Assembly (NCBI GenBank): GCA_003993805.1
Contig: RSEF01000001.1
Coordinates: 145,141,300-145,205,299, forward strand
Origin: Himantopus leucocephalus
Lineage: Eukaryota > Chordata > Aves > Charadriiformes > Recurvirostridae
Length of the DNA stretch: 64,000 nt
Reading direction: 5' to 3'
Both the position numbers and the translations under genes were made by a program. The notes below the pieces were generated by a model. That model worked only from the letters and a program-made list of their open reading frames with translations. It had not been told where the DNA came from and ran no database searches. Numbering within the stretch: position 1 is the first letter of the stretch; each line of letters starts with the position of its first letter. This document shows positions 39,705 through 53,630 of this stretch, piece after piece.

Positions 39705-41430
39705 TCAGGCCATGAAGAACCTCGGGAGGTCTCTACCCCAACCTTCTTCCCAAAGCAGGGACAACTCTGAGGTTCTTCAGGTTGCTCAGGGCTTTGCCCA
39801 CTGAGGTGTGGAAAAAAAGACATAGATGACACAACCTCACAGGGCAATGTGCTCCACTGCTTGGCTCTTCTCATGGGGAAAGGGAGATGCTTATACCCAG
39901 TCTGAACCTCTCATTTCCATTTATACCTGTGGTCTCTCATCTTCCCACATTCAATGCTGCAAACAGCTTGGATCTAGAAGGAGTTTACTAAGAAGACAGA
40001 TAGTGGCATGCTGCTGCTAGGTCCCTTTGGAGTCTTCTCTTTTCCAGGCTAAATAAGCCCAATTTCCTCACTGGGCAAGTGCTCCAGTTCCCTGTCCCTT
40101 TTGGTGGCGCTCCAGCTTTATCGGTATCTCCTTCTTGTACTAGACAACCCAATATTTGATGCAGTAATCCAAATGCACACTCATGAGTGCTAAACAGAGA
40201 TAATCCCTTGATGTGCTGGCTGTGCACCTGTTAATATGGATCCAGCTTGCTATCAAATGCAAACCTGATGAGTGTTCTCCACTGTCTCCAAGTCATAGAT
40301 ATTAAACAGGCCAGACACCAGGACAGACCCCTGTAGTACCCTATGTGTCAGTCACCCAAGCAGAGCATGATCCACTACCCTCTGAGCACAAACATCCATC
40401 TAGTCCTTTAACGTTGTCCACCCATCCAAACTGTAACATCCCAAGGTGAATACCAAAATATTGTCAGAGGCAGTGTTGAAAGCTTTGCTAAAAAAATAAT
40501 CAAGCTAAATGACACGTAATGTTCTCCCCTCATCCACAAATCCAGTCATTTTATCACACAAGGCAATCTGGTCAAACATGATTTACCCTAGGTAAAAACA
40601 TGCTGACTGTTCCCAACCACCACCACCACCCAGAGGCCTGAGAGACCTTCATGGTGAATACTAAGGTATAGGAGGCACCAAGCACCTCAGCCTAATCTGA
40701 CTCTGCTGTCACTAAGTTATCTGTCCCATTCAACAACAGGCTCACTCTCCCCTTGCTCAATCTTTTGCGATTAATGTTGTGGTAGAAGCTCTTCTTGCTG
40801 CCCTTGACATTCCTTGCAAGTCTCAACTCCAGCTGAGCTTTGGCTTTCCTGACACCATTCCAACAGTCCTAGGCAAAGTTGCTAAATTCCGCTTCATAAG
40901 CTATCCTTGCTTCCAGTCTCTATATACTGCTTTTTTGCACTGGAGCTCAGTTAAAGATTCCCTACTTAGCCAAACTTTTCTCCCCATAACTCCACCAGTT
41001 CTCCTAAAAGTCAGGATGCTTGCAGTCTTGTGCAAGTCTTGTGCTTGCAGAATGCTGTCCCTAAAGACCTGCCAACTTTCCTGAGCTTCTCTCCTTTTCA
41101 GAGCCATCTCTCACAAGCCTCACAACTCACCTATGAGTTTCACAAATAAGCCAAAGTCTGCTCTCCTAAGCTACAGGGTCTGTACTCTCAGACCTTTTTA
41201 ACTCTACTCAGGATCTCGAGGTCCATTAGTTCATAGTCTCTATAGGCAATACTGCCATTGATTGTCACACCCCAACCTTTTTTGTGAAGGGCACCATAAA
41301 CTGCTGTGCATTACCTCTGGTCAGCCTACCTAGTTCCTGCATCAAGAAATTATCCCCGACACCCTCCAGAATCCTCTGGGGCTGCTTCCATCTCCCACAG
41401 TATTGGCCTTTCAAGCAGATGCCATGGAGA
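39705..41430 (-). mobile_element. long CR1-type LINE copy, minus strand
   Basis: About 1.7 kb of old CR1-like sequence in antisense to the plus strand. From low to high coordinates the element runs 3' to 5': the 3' end piece at about 39,710-40,020 (ACCTC/GGTCTC signature), ORF2 pieces with the CR1-typical 'EKRRLQRDLAAACHYLSS' reading near 40,030, RT-region fragments near 40,260-40,600, and a 5' region near 40,750-41,420 including 'ESWQVFRDSIL' and 'KKAVYRDWKQG'. Many stops and indels. The 5' boundary near 41,430 is approximate; the repeat ends just left of the second BEN exon. Confidence 0.75.
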
Positions 41431-41652
41431 CAGTTTCCTCATATGAGCCAGGTTTGTGATCTGTAGCTTTCCTTGAGTTGCCTAAATATAACTTCATCTA
41501 CTTTCTCTCAACTTGTTCCACTACTTGCACTAATACCTGTCAAAACAGTTTCATAGACTTATTTCTGAAACTCCATGGTTTGTTCATAGGATACAAAAGT
41601 TAATCACTCTTGCTGATTTCCCCGCATTATCGTTTGAACACAGATTTCCTTA

Positions 41653-43372
<1,720 letters not shown>

Positions 43373-43586
43373 CCATAGGTTCCAGAGACTGCGGTTTCTT
43401 GACCGAAGGTGTGTGGAAAGCTTCTGCAAACTTATCCAATCCTGAATTCTGCAATGTGTCAGTTACGGAGCTGGTCATTTTCTGAGAGTTTTGAGAATTG
43501 CCTTCACTATCTTCATTATAATTTAAATCTACACAATGAGATGTATCTGGAGCGACAGCCGCTTTTTCTTTCCCTTCAGCTGTCTC
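43373..43586 (-). CDS. BEND2: BEND2-like gene, linker exon between BEN domains
   Basis: A 214-nt exon, acceptor TTAATGTTTCAG|GAG, donor CCTATGG|GTAAAC on the minus strand, phase 0 in and phase 1 out. It encodes about 71 residues: ETAEGKEKAAVAPDTSHCV, then an acidic Asn/Ser-rich piece (DLNYNEDSEGNSQNSQKMTS), then KFAEAFHTPSVKKPQSLEPM. It looks disordered and has no domain I recognise. It is supported by consistent splice phases on both sides (complete codon after BEN 1; first base of a Glu codon for BEN 2). Confidence 0.8.
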
Positions 43587-44192
43587 CTGAAACATTAAAT
43601 GAGGTTAGCACATGCACTGGGAGAAGTTTACCAGTTTTCTAATTAGTGTTCCAGTTCATTTCCCATTTAGTTTAAATTAGATTCCAGATATTTACAATAT
43701 AGTTACTTCTGAATTTTAATCATGAAACCACAGGTGAAACAGATACGAAATATTCACAGATTTGCACAAAGCTTTTTAGAAGCAGAGGTAAATGGAGTTA
43801 CAGGTGCTTTGGGGGTGATGCTTCAGTCAATATAAAGTTGAAATGCATGGCTGGGTATATCTGAAGGAAAGCCTGTGAAAATAATGCTAGCACCTACATG
43901 TTTAAGCTCGCAATCAAATTCAATGCTACTCCTGGGCAACATTTACAGTGCTTTCCTTTTAGTATCCTATGCTTATGCATCTGTTAACTGAATACTGGAC
44001 AGAGGAGCAGGAAGAGGCAGAGCAAGAAGAAGGGATATGCTTCCAGTATTCCCCATATGGAACTAGTGCTGCAGTTGGCAAGCCTATGCTGAGCAATGCA
44101 AAGACAGAACCCAAGGAATTTCCAGTTAGAGCACTCGTACGATGAGGAGTTCAAATAATTAATTTGAGAAAGAAGCACAAACTTAGTACTTA

Positions 44193-44366
<174 letters not shown>

Positions 44367-45298
44367 TTAAGTTTCATGACAAAAAGCAGTATTTAGAAGT
44401 ATTCTAATTTAGAAAGAAATAGAGAAAGCTAATAAATGCTTCACATTTACTGTTCTCCATTTAGAAGCTTTAGATTTCCAGCTTTAATTAAAAAGAGATA
44501 GTAAACTCACGTTTTGAAGCCAAGCAGCACTATGAATTTAAGATGTGCAGTGATACTTTTTTGAGATATTGTGAATAATGTTTTTATTATCAAGCATTTC
44601 CTGGTACAATTAGGGGAAAAATGTGATTTATCATACTAACTTTAAAAAAAAAAAATAATAAAAAAAAACCCCGCACAACAACCAGACAGGGTAATGCTGA
44701 TGCTGCAACTACTTCATATGGCTTAAACAATCTCCCACCCTTGAAACAAGAAGGAGATGTAGAATTTCACACATATGTGCCACGGGATCTGTGTAAATGG
44801 CTTTACATTTAAAAAAAGAAAAAAAAAAGCCCTCCTCATCTTCACCATTTCTCAAACAAACAAGAGTAGTGAAGTTAAGAGAAAGAGTAGAGTATTTAAG
44901 AAGCACAAGTTAACGTTCATCCCAAGTATACCATGGCCATAAAAAACCCCAAACAAATAAAAAAACCCCACAAAACCCATGCCATACACAAACACTAAAT
45001 AAATTGTAATGAAAAATTTAGAAACAGTCAGCATAACTGATGAACATGAATTACATAAAACTAGGAAAAATCAGAATTGTTTTATCCACATTGAAGAAAA
45101 ATGAACATTGAAAATTACAAAGCAGGAATTTCAAAACCAAAAGACACAGCCGAGCGGAGCACATCCACTACTGCATTTATCAGTTCACCAGCTGCTAGAC
45201 AACGATAAGCAGAAACATACAGAAAAGGACTCCTTGTAAGCTAAAAACTTTGTTATGTATTAGAGAAGTAAATCTGCGCATTTTGAAAGGTAGCATAC

Positions 45299-45499
45299 CT
45301 CTTATTGCAGCAATTTTGTTTGGATCCAATGTTCTACGCCCTCGTGCACTCACTCCCATAATGCTGCACAATAATGTTTCCTTGGGGAACAAGACACGAA
45401 CTAAGTAGCGTGCTGCATACTTTGGTTTAGTCTTTTGCCGAGCTTTCATCAAATAGTTTCCAAGAACTTTTACATTTCTCAGTGGGTCACCAACAAACT
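45299..45499 (-). CDS. BEND2: BEND2-like gene, BEN domain 1, first half
   Basis: A 201-nt exon, phase 1 in and phase 1 out, acceptor TTTTACGAAAG|AG, donor ATAAGAG|GTATGC (minus strand). The translation EFVGDPLRNVKVLGNYLMKA, KPKYAARYLVRVLFPKETLL, GVSARGRRTLDPNKIAAIR is a textbook first part of a BEN domain: the 'A.RYLVRVLFP.E.L' helix followed by a 'G....R..LDP.KI.AIR' helix. The intron that follows falls between the AIR and the EFL of the domain, exactly as in the second BEN copy. Confidence 0.88.
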
Positions 45500-46678
45500 C
45501 TTTCGTAAAATAAAAACATTTAAAGAAAAAAAATTAAAAAAAAACCCAAGGAAGTTGTTAAAAAAGAACACTTTTTTCAAACTCTTTTTCTTGACCTCTA
45601 TAGTACTCTCAGTATATGTTCTCTACTACAGCTAATTCTTTGTATTGTGTCTTTGCTCTTACAAAACCAGTTTTAAATTGGAATGGCAACAGAAATATCT
45701 TTCTGAGTTGCATTAGCAACCAACATAACTAACTGAAATAATAACACCCAAGAAAGTACATTAGACACATGAGAGTCCAAAATGTTCAGACTGGCCTATT
45801 TTACACACATGTAGATACCATGTATGTTTTCAAAACAATGAACCATGAAGAATGGCATACCCATACATAGTACTGTTAAATCATACACTGTTTACAAATT
45901 TGCAGAGATACTGCAGTATCTCACCTACTATTCATGCAGCTCTTCGGCTGTATGAACTTAATTTTTAGACCAAAAGCAACCAAAACTCGTAGCTCAGCTT
46001 TCCACATAATTCAGGGCATTTATACTTTAGAAAGAAATGCATTAGTTTTTTAAAACATGGTGCTATTTTATATGTGCTTGTTTATTACAACACAATGATC
46101 TATGAAATTATTCATTTTCTGTGGAATTAAGTATTTTGAAAGAAACCAAACACTGGAGGATTTGAGGATAGAAAGGATTTTTCACTGATAAAATCCTCCA
46201 CCAAACAGGTATTTTCTTCACACAAATCAGGTTAAGTTGCTTTCTTAAATGCAAAACGTATTCAGGCATATACCTTCACTTAGCTTTACTGGCAATCTCG
46301 CTTGTCTTTTTAAACATATGCATAGCACGCATACATTACTTATGAAATATATACAGGTTAAAAATAGGTTACATCAACAGTATGAAGAGAGAAAAAGAGG
46401 GCCTAGCCTTAAAAGAACCCAAAGCACGTACTGTAAATCAAAGGCTTGTGGTAGTCTATACAACTATATATACACCGCAGAGGTTTTTAAAGTCAGCCTA
46501 TTAAACGTTCCTATGACCTTTGTTTCAAGAGTTTTAAACAGTATTCCATTATAGAAATGCTTATATGGCAGCCAGTCCTGCTCCTTTGCTTTTAGTAAAT
46601 AATGCTTAAGAGATTTATTTAGGCACATTTCTTTATACCAGCAGCAGTTTTTTAGCTTTTTATTACAAAGGCACTCAC

Positions 46679-47192
46679 CAAGGCTAGGATTAATGGAGAC
46701 CGAAGAAGATGGTAGTTCTTTACTAATGTTCACACTTCCAGATGCATTTCTGTAGTTCATCACCACAGCATTATTTCCCAAACCAGTCTCAGACGGTGCT
46801 GGCATCGATGACGATGCCACTGGTGAAGATGCAATGTTGACAGTACTTTCCACAACACCGGCTACAAGATTTGATTGTGGAGAAAGGTCAGGCATCCTGT
46901 TATTTGCTGTGTATGATGAATGCAATGAATGTGTAGAAACTATAGTGGGGAGTGGTGGGCTCTGCCTCTGAACAGGCTGCTGTGACTCAAGCTGAAGACT
47001 CTGCGGAACTTGTTTTATTGTGGAATTGACCTGAACATGGCCATTTTGTAAAGCAACCCTTATGACTGGGCTATGCCTTCCCTGGCCTGGTGAAGAGAGA
47101 TGAAGACTTGATTCCTTTTCCATGGATCTTTGTAGTCTTATTTTTCCTTGGGGCAAATGACTGGAACTTCTGTATGTAAATCCAACTGGTTT
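46679..47192 (-). CDS. BEND2: BEND2-like gene, Ser/Gln/Pro-rich linker exon
   Basis: A 514-nt exon; acceptor CACATTTACAG|AAACC, donor AGCCTTG|GTGAGT (minus strand); enters in phase 0 and leaves in phase 1. It encodes about 171 residues starting KPVGFTYRSSSH. The composition is Ser, Gln, Pro, Val and Asn with no cysteine-rich or globular pattern, so it is most likely a disordered linker between the coiled coil and the first BEN domain. The pieces HSPVIRVALQNGHVQVNST and PQSLQLESQQPVQRQSPPLP show the style. I do not recognise a named domain. The open frame continues past the donor for a while, which is chance; the splice is supported because the next exon completes a Glu codon and opens a clear BEN domain. 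Confidence 0.78.
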
Positions 47193-49121
47193 CTGTAAAT
47201 GTGATTCAGAAAACAATTAAAAGATTAAATTAGACCTATCCGGTTATTTTTTTCTTTTGCAAACCAGGAAGACTAGATTTTAGTAATTATGCTATTGGCA
47301 ACAGACTCTTCATTGAAGTAGTCATTGCCATGAAGCCAGTGCTATTACTTTTTAGCCTTCCCTCTACTTTCTTTTATTCTTACTTGTAGTTCCAACACTA
47401 AGAGTTTATCTGGTCAGCTTCAATGTTTCTCAAGTTTTTGCCACCAGGGGTGCTGGCACAATTGCTTTCTAACACGCCAGAGAAATATATAATGAGAGAG
47501 GCAGCTTTGTAAAGGCTCTTAAAAAAAGCTCCATAAAAAAAATTAGCCATTGACCCAGTCTGCTGAAGTTTCAAGGGATGCCTCCACTTCCATGCTAGCT
47601 TCCTTTTAAACAAGAACAAAACAATTCATTTTCTCTCCTGGCTGCCTCTTCATTCTTTACTTGCTAGCTGAAAACATTAAACATTCAGATCTCATCTACA
47701 ATGGAAGTTTCCAAAGAGATTAAGACAGACAAACTGAGAAATGGGTTATGCTTTCCACCACTTGGAGCACTTTTATTAAGAAGCATATGCACCCTAAAGC
47801 ATGTGTTCTATTTCAAAATACAAGTCACTGAGCAGGAGCTACCAAATGTAGCTGACACACATGGGTTTGGTTTTTTTGGTTGGTTGGTTTGGTTTTCTTT
47901 TGTGTTTTGGGTTTTTTGTTGGTTTTTTTGTTTGTTTGTTTACAGAAATCTGATTATATTCCACCCCTGTAACCTTTAAAAATCTATGACCCGAAGAAAG
48001 GTTTATGTGCCTGAAAGTTTGTCCGTTTCTCCGGCTATTGGAGTTGAGCTGGAAAAAAATCACACCTTTACAACTAACCTTTCCTTATTTATATCCTTAG
48101 CCCATCACAGATACAACAATGATACAGATACAAAAATATCTACAGCATTCCTGGTGGTTTTAAAGATAAAGTTCTAACAGAATCTAAGAAAACGGTTGGC
48201 AGGTTGGATTTGCTGGCTTCCCCCTCACACCTTAGAGCAATGAAAGCCGCCTTCAAAACAAAAAAACCCCAAAAAACAGTGCAGGTCACTTTTAATCTGA
48301 ACATTAAAGCAGCTGCCATCCCACATGATCAGACGGGAAGGTAAAAGCACAGAGGTCACAGGGTCCAAGCATAGCTGACAAGACCAGTTCGTTCCCTGAA
48401 TCTCATGTTTTTGGATGTGTGGACAGTATAAGCTTGGAGTTGTCATCAAAAACGCATTCCCAAATAAAACCTAGTATCCTACCGATAACTGACATGCATG
48501 AGAATGTCATTGCTTTTACCCACCCTTACAGGAAATGGCCCTACTGATGTCTTGACATCTCCTGACAGCAGGATCACCTCTGCCACATTAAAAGCTTTGC
48601 AGTATTGTTGACAAAGAAAGGTCATTATGGATTTTATGACCTTCTTCAAAAATCATCTGTTTTCCTTTTAAAGAGCATTGTTACAAGTACTAATATTCCA
48701 TCTCTTTAGTTAACACTGGATTGACCATATAGGAACAAAATGGATAGTATGTACTCAATATCAGACCTTCTTAAAAAATTTGAAAAAAGGTGTTTTATTA
48801 AAAAAATACAATTCTATACCATAATGGATATGACACCACACTGTTGAGATCTAAAAATCAGCCAATCAATTGAACCAGCCTGTGTGAATGATGCCTAAAC
48901 TCTCCTAACTGCAGAAACCAATGGTCAATAACAACATAGGAGACTGAAGCTGGCGTATAGTAAGAAATCTAGAATAATTTAACTGAAATGGATTTTAAGT
49001 CTACTACTACTTTGTTAATAATTTTAACCTTAGTGAAAGGAGAGGATTTTTTTTAAAATAAGCATCAGAGGACGTGACAGAATTAAAGGAAAAATGAACA
49101 TGTCAGGTCTTTAATACTCAC
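47193..49121 (-). other. intron of the BEND2-like gene
   Basis: A 1,929-bp intron without recognisable coding sequence. It holds a G/T-rich simple tract at about 47,866-47,942 made of GGTTT, GGTT and GTTT units and A/C-rich counterparts near 48,255. Confidence 0.5.
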
Positions 49122-49226
49122 AGGTTTGAGCAACAGTGGCTTTAGACGAGTATGCTGCATTTCTGAGACCTTTCGATGAAGCAGGTCAAATTTTTTATCC
49201 AATTTCTGAATGGCATCATACATGGC
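49122..49226 (-). CDS. BEND2: BEND2-like gene, coiled-coil exon
   Basis: Exactly 35 codons in phase 0 at both ends. Acceptor CGTTTGTTGTCAG|GCC and donor AAACCT|GTGAGT on the minus strand. The peptide starts AMYDAIQKLDKKFDLLHRKV and continues SEMQHTRLKPLLLKP. The heptad-like spacing of Ile, Leu, Phe and Val suggests an amphipathic helix or short coiled coil for dimerisation, a kind of segment seen ahead of BEN domains in several family members. The methionine seen upstream in the same frame is in the intron. Follows a 221-bp intron if the tentative upstream exon is right and precedes a 1,929-bp intron. Confidence 0.8.
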
Positions 49227-49447
49227 CTGACAACAAACGTAAGAGTGAAAATTTTGTTTCACAAGAACCCAATTTAAATCTGGAGAAATCAAGAAAGTTC
49301 AATTAAGGGCAAAATTCCCTCCCTAAAACTGGGTAAGATCTACAGATAACATATACATTCTGTAAGCATATTAAAGATCAACTTAGATACAAAACGCAAA
49401 TAACAATGGTAGATATCACAGTAAAAAGAATTCTCAGAGAAGCTTAC

Positions 49448-49489
49448 TCTTGCAGCTTTAATGTGGCTGGCACCTAAAGGTTGTTCTTC
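49448..49489 (-). CDS. tentative small exon of the BEND2-like gene
   Basis: On the minus strand an AAGA|GTAAGC donor ends a short open stretch reading EEQPLGASHIKAAR, in phase 0, which would run straight into the next exon's AMYDAIQKLDKKF. The donor and the fit of the peptide are good; the acceptor (GGAAGCAG|G) has a weak pyrimidine tract, and an in-frame TAA lies a few codons further upstream, so the exon cannot be much longer. It may be a true mini-exon or chance. Confidence 0.4.
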
Positions 49490-49724
49490 CTGCTTCCAGC
49501 AGATGTTTTATTTTTACCTATTTGGTGTGTTTTGTTTTACGTTGAAAAGCTACTGACAAGCTCTAAGGTAAGTTACGTATTATGATATGCTATTTTAAGT
49601 CATAGTAAGTTTCTAAGTACACAGGTAAAAGGCTCATAGGCAGACACCAAAATACTGATTTCTGTATCACCAATGGGAAATATATTTAGAAAAATACTAT
49701 CTGTAAAATAAAAGTCCCAACTGG

Positions 49725-50216
49725 AATTGAACGCGGCCAGGGATGTCAAAGACAACACCACGGGCTTCTGTAAGTACATAGGTGACAAAAGGAAGGCTAG
49801 GGAAAATGTGGGTCCACTGCTGGAGGAGACGGGGGAACCTGGTAACCCAGGGCACATAAAAGGCTGAGGAATTCAATGCCACTTTTGCCTCAGTCTTTAT
49901 TAGCAAGACTGGCCTTCCAGAATCCTAGGTCCCACAGACCGGGGGAAAGGCTGGAACAATGAATACACTTTGGGTAGAAGAGGATCTGGTCAGGGAATAC
50001 TTAAGCAAACTGGACATAAATTAAGTCCAAGGTGCNCCTAGGTCCCACAGACCGGGGGAAAGGCTGGAACAATGAATACAGTCTGGGTAGAAGAGGATCT
50101 GGTCAGGGAATACTTAAGAAAACTGGACGTAAATTAAGTCCAAGGTGCCTGATGGGATGCACCCATGAGTGCCGAGGGAGCTGGCTGATGTCATTGCGAG
50201 GCCACTTTTGATAACC
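49725..50216 (+). mobile_element. CR1 LINE fragment of ORF2, plus strand, interrupted by assembly duplication and gap
   Basis: Fragment of the region at the start of the CR1 ORF2 reverse transcriptase: plus-strand sequence gives the family's run from the 'exact fixing of a research tag' linker to 'GMHP.VPRELADVIARPL'. The sense reading GFCKYIGDKRKARENVGPLL near 49,770 and ELADVIARPLLIT near 50,180 are typical. A single N at 50,036 separates two copies of the same 112 bp, and the copy runs into the 100-N gap at 50,217. Stops and frameshifts are present, so it is non-functional. Confidence 0.8.
49924..50148. repeat. direct duplication around single N (probable assembly artefact)
   Basis: Two 112-bp copies, 49924-50035 and 50037-50148, flank one N at 50036. 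I count about four mismatches. Both lie inside the CR1 fragment, where the consensus has one copy, which argues for an unmerged contig overlap. Confidence 0.85.
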
Positions 50217-50316
50217 NNNNNNNNNNNNNNNNNNNNNNNNNNNNNNNNNNNNNNNNNNNNNNNNNNNNNNNNNNNNNNNNNNNNNNNNNNNNNNNNNNNN
50301 NNNNNNNNNNNNNNNN
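50217..50316. other. assembly gap of 100 N
   Basis: Exactly 100 Ns, the usual placeholder for a gap of unknown size. CR1 sequence enters on the left and does not resume on the right. Confidence 0.98.
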
Positions 50317-50536
50317 TATATGTATTTTCACTAGTGGGTCTCCAACCTGCTCAGCTGGAAAGGGAAGCAGGATGAGGCTGTTGGTGTTGTCTGTGTTTGT
50401 GTGAAGGATGTGTGTGTTTGTCTGTGATCAGTGTGGCTGGTCACGTATATATTTACATATGTGGCATATGTGTGTGCTCTTGTGTGTGTGTGCCTGATGG
50501 GAATACACCCTCAGCCTCGCTACTGATAGAATCTGT

Positions 50537-50583
50537 GGGCATGGAGCTATGTCGGCCTCNCGGGCATGGAGCTGTGTCGGCCT
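50537..50583. repeat. short direct duplication around single N
   Basis: About 22-23 bp copies on each side of the N at 50560 share the run GGGCATGGAGCT and differ at one or two bases. Same pattern as the neighbouring joins. Confidence 0.75.
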
Positions 50584-50714
50584 TGCCACTCTCAAGTGTT
50601 GGATCTGGCATGACACATTTTCCACTGACATACATTCTGTTTTTAAAGTTTAAAGCTTGTATCTGAAAGATTCAAGGCAGACAGAACTACTAAAGATTTA
50701 AAAGCTGATATCTG

Positions 50715-51036
50715 TATTGGTGAGAAAGGCATAATGGCTATATAGTGTGCAGACAATTGCTTAGCTTGTGCAAGACTTACAGATATATATAAGGGCTATT
50801 AATAGACTTAGCCTTATTTCCTCATAAGCATTTTGAGAGAACCTGAAGGATTAGTCAATGCTTCCTTTATTACNATATTGGTGAGAAAGGCATAATGGCT
50901 ATATAGTGTGCAGATAATTGCTTAGCTTGTGCAAGAATTACAGATATATATATAAGGGCTATTAATAGACTTAACCTTATTTCCTCATAAGGATTTTGAG
51001 AGAACCTGAAGGATTAGTCAATGCTTCCTTTATTAC
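50715..51036. repeat. direct duplication of about 160 bp around single N
   Basis: Copies 50715-50873 and 50876-51036 flank the N at 50874. The second has a TA dinucleotide more in an AT run and a few substitutions. Confidence 0.85.
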
Positions 51037-51260
51037 TTTCTGATCTTTAGCAGGTTTTAGAAGCCTTTTCTCTGTTTGACATGGGTAGCAAGGTGGAAGA
51101 CCGGCATCTACAAGGCCCATCTTGAACTGAATCAGTGCAGTACATCCCGTTTCTCGCACAAGTTTCTTCACCAAAACACATCGGAATTTTCTGATGTTTT
51201 CCAGTTAAAGTACTGGGCTGAAAGAGCACTGAGTAAGCTAAGAGTTTCACTTTTCCGTAA

Positions 51261-51520
51261 AACTCGAGGTGATGTGAGAATGCTTGAGTACGAGGGAGCC
51301 CAGCCAACAATGCTGTATTCAAAACCAGCTTTTATCTTCCCTTTATTTTTTTTTCTGCAGAAACAGAGGGACTTCATTTATGATAGGGCTNGAACTCGAG
51401 GTGAAGGGAGAATGCTTCAGTATGAGGGGCCCAGCCAACAATGCTGTATTCAAAAACAGCTTTTATCTTCCCTTTATTTTTTTTCTGCAGAAACAGAGGG
51501 ACTTCATTTATGATAGGGCT
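51261..51520. repeat. direct duplication of about 130 bp around single N
   Basis: Copies 51261-51390 and 51393-51520 flank the N at 51391. Both contain a T-run followed by CTGCAG; the T-run length differs by two and several substitutions are seen. Confidence 0.85.
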
Positions 51521-53413
51521 ACATTTTGTATGGATGTAAGGAAACAGTCCCTGAAAAGAATGATTTGGGAACGGGTAGGTCTTGGTAACATTGGGAGGCC
51601 ACAGAGGCTGAATGGGGTACTGAGGCACAGACTAAGAAGTGAAGTACCAGAGTGAGGGACAGGGGATACTGCTGAGTGTGGAAAGGAAGTACTCAGGGCG
51701 AAGATACAGAAATGTTGGGTTTGAAAGGAAACTGGCTGAAAAAGTTTGTTTGATTTCCATAGTCTTGTGGGGCAATGGTATTTGGAGGAGCTAAGAGAAG
51801 AAAGATATTTAAGGTAGGGCTAAGAGGAGTACAGTCTTTAGGAAATGAAGCTAAATTAAAATAAATGATCTGATAGCACTAGAGGCCGTAACGTCTCTGT
51901 TCTGAGTTAAAGCATGCTGTTTCAGAAAGTTTTGTCTTGAAGGTATAAAGTGGTAGGCATTCCTCTATGTTTCTACAAATATTGTTTCAGTGGCTTACTA
52001 ATCATGTAGAAGGTGGGATGCATTTGAAAAGAAAACTGAAGGAAGTGGAGGTAGGTGGGAGGTTGTTACAGGGAAGGGAGTCAGCTAATAGTTAATGCAT
52101 TTGAATGCAGAATCATAGTTTCAGGAGTGAGAAAACCTGATCTACAAAGAATTTCATTTTCTTGGATCAGTTTTTACTGAAAATTTCCTGAAATCAATTT
52201 GTTGGCCATCTTTCCTGGTACTTACGGTTATTGGATCCAATAAAATCAAAATATAAGTTTACCTACTTTATCTGTTTCTGTAATGTCTTCATTTCAGGTT
52301 TGAAACTTGCTATTTTGTAGTGTTGGACATTTCGAATGACAAGTGAAGTTGTGGACTAGCTCCAGTTACACACTGGTCTTCATAGATCCCAAAACTTATT
52401 TTGTGCGTTGAGTTGAGGAAAGTAACAGAAATTAAAGCCGAAATTTACGTTATCAGGATTTGTTTGATGGTTCAGCTGCTTGGCCAAGTGAAATGCACAG
52501 AAATAGATCACAGTATTAGGATAATATGGTTTAGCATCGATACTTAGAGAGTATGGTCTATATTTCATTCACTTTGCTTTGAGTCAGCTCTTACCAAACC
52601 CAAATCAACCCAAATCTACCAAACCCAAGAAAACAGTGAAAGTGTGAAGCCCAACCTAGAGGATTCATTTGTGAGGCTCTACCGTTCTTAAATGGTCATA
52701 AAGCCATTTATTTTCATTACCCATAATGAGGAAACTATGTAAAGGGTGTCTGAATGCTGCTGAGCAAGCCTTTAAAGAATACCAAAAGGAGGTCCTTTTT
52801 AATAGGTGAACATTAAAGGATGAACACTTAATACTAGTAATAATACAATAGTCCTGTGCCACCCTTTTAAATATATAAATAAACTTGACCACTTAGGAAC
52901 TGAATGGCATGTTCCTACAGATTTTGCATGTCCTTTATTCATAAAAATGTTTTTATCTGATGTTATTTTTTCAGCTTTGGAGGATTGTAATAAAACTAAG
53001 CCACCCACCATTCAATGTGACTTGTTAACAGACTGGCCAAGCCACAAATTCGGTAATGTTACTTAATTTTTTCAGTCTCAGTGAAAACCATAGTGTGAAT
53101 TTCCACAGAAAACTCATTGGATGAATGCTTATTTTGTAGATGCATGCTTTTTGAGTGATATAAAGAAAGAGCAGCCTAATGTTAAATCAAAACTATCGCA
53201 AAACTGTTATTAGAGGGCAATGCTTCTCTTATTTGCTCAGGTGCCATAAGCAAAAAGGCTTATTTTCCTGCCTCATTAGTACCTCACTGCTAGGTATGAA
53301 GAATGTTGCTGTGATATGGATGAACACACTGAATTAACCTATGAGTTGATCCTTGGCTTTTGTTATTCTTCTTTTGGGACTGAGGGAGCAGTTCCTGCCT
53401 CTCCTCTCACCCC

Positions 53414-53630
53414 AGCTGAAGATGCCAGTGAACTAAAAAGGGAGATGTAGGGGCAGAAGTATTTGTGTCAGAGCCAAATAATCTTCTGTCAAAAAAATAA
53501 AAGTGGCAGCAACCTATTTAGNAGCTGAAGATGCTAGTGAACTAAAAAGGGAGATGTAGGGGCAGAAGTATTTGCGTCAGAGCCCCATAATCTTCTGTCA
53601 AAAAAATAAAAGTGGCAGCAACCTATTTAG
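53414..53630. repeat. direct duplication of 108 bp around single N
   Basis: Copies 53414-53521 and 53523-53630 flank the N at 53522 with about four mismatches. Same signature as the other single-N joins. Confidence 0.85.

Noticed and set aside
46464..46678. Continuation of the linker exon ORF past 46,679
   Set aside because: A clear donor and in-phase next exon show this is intron read-through.
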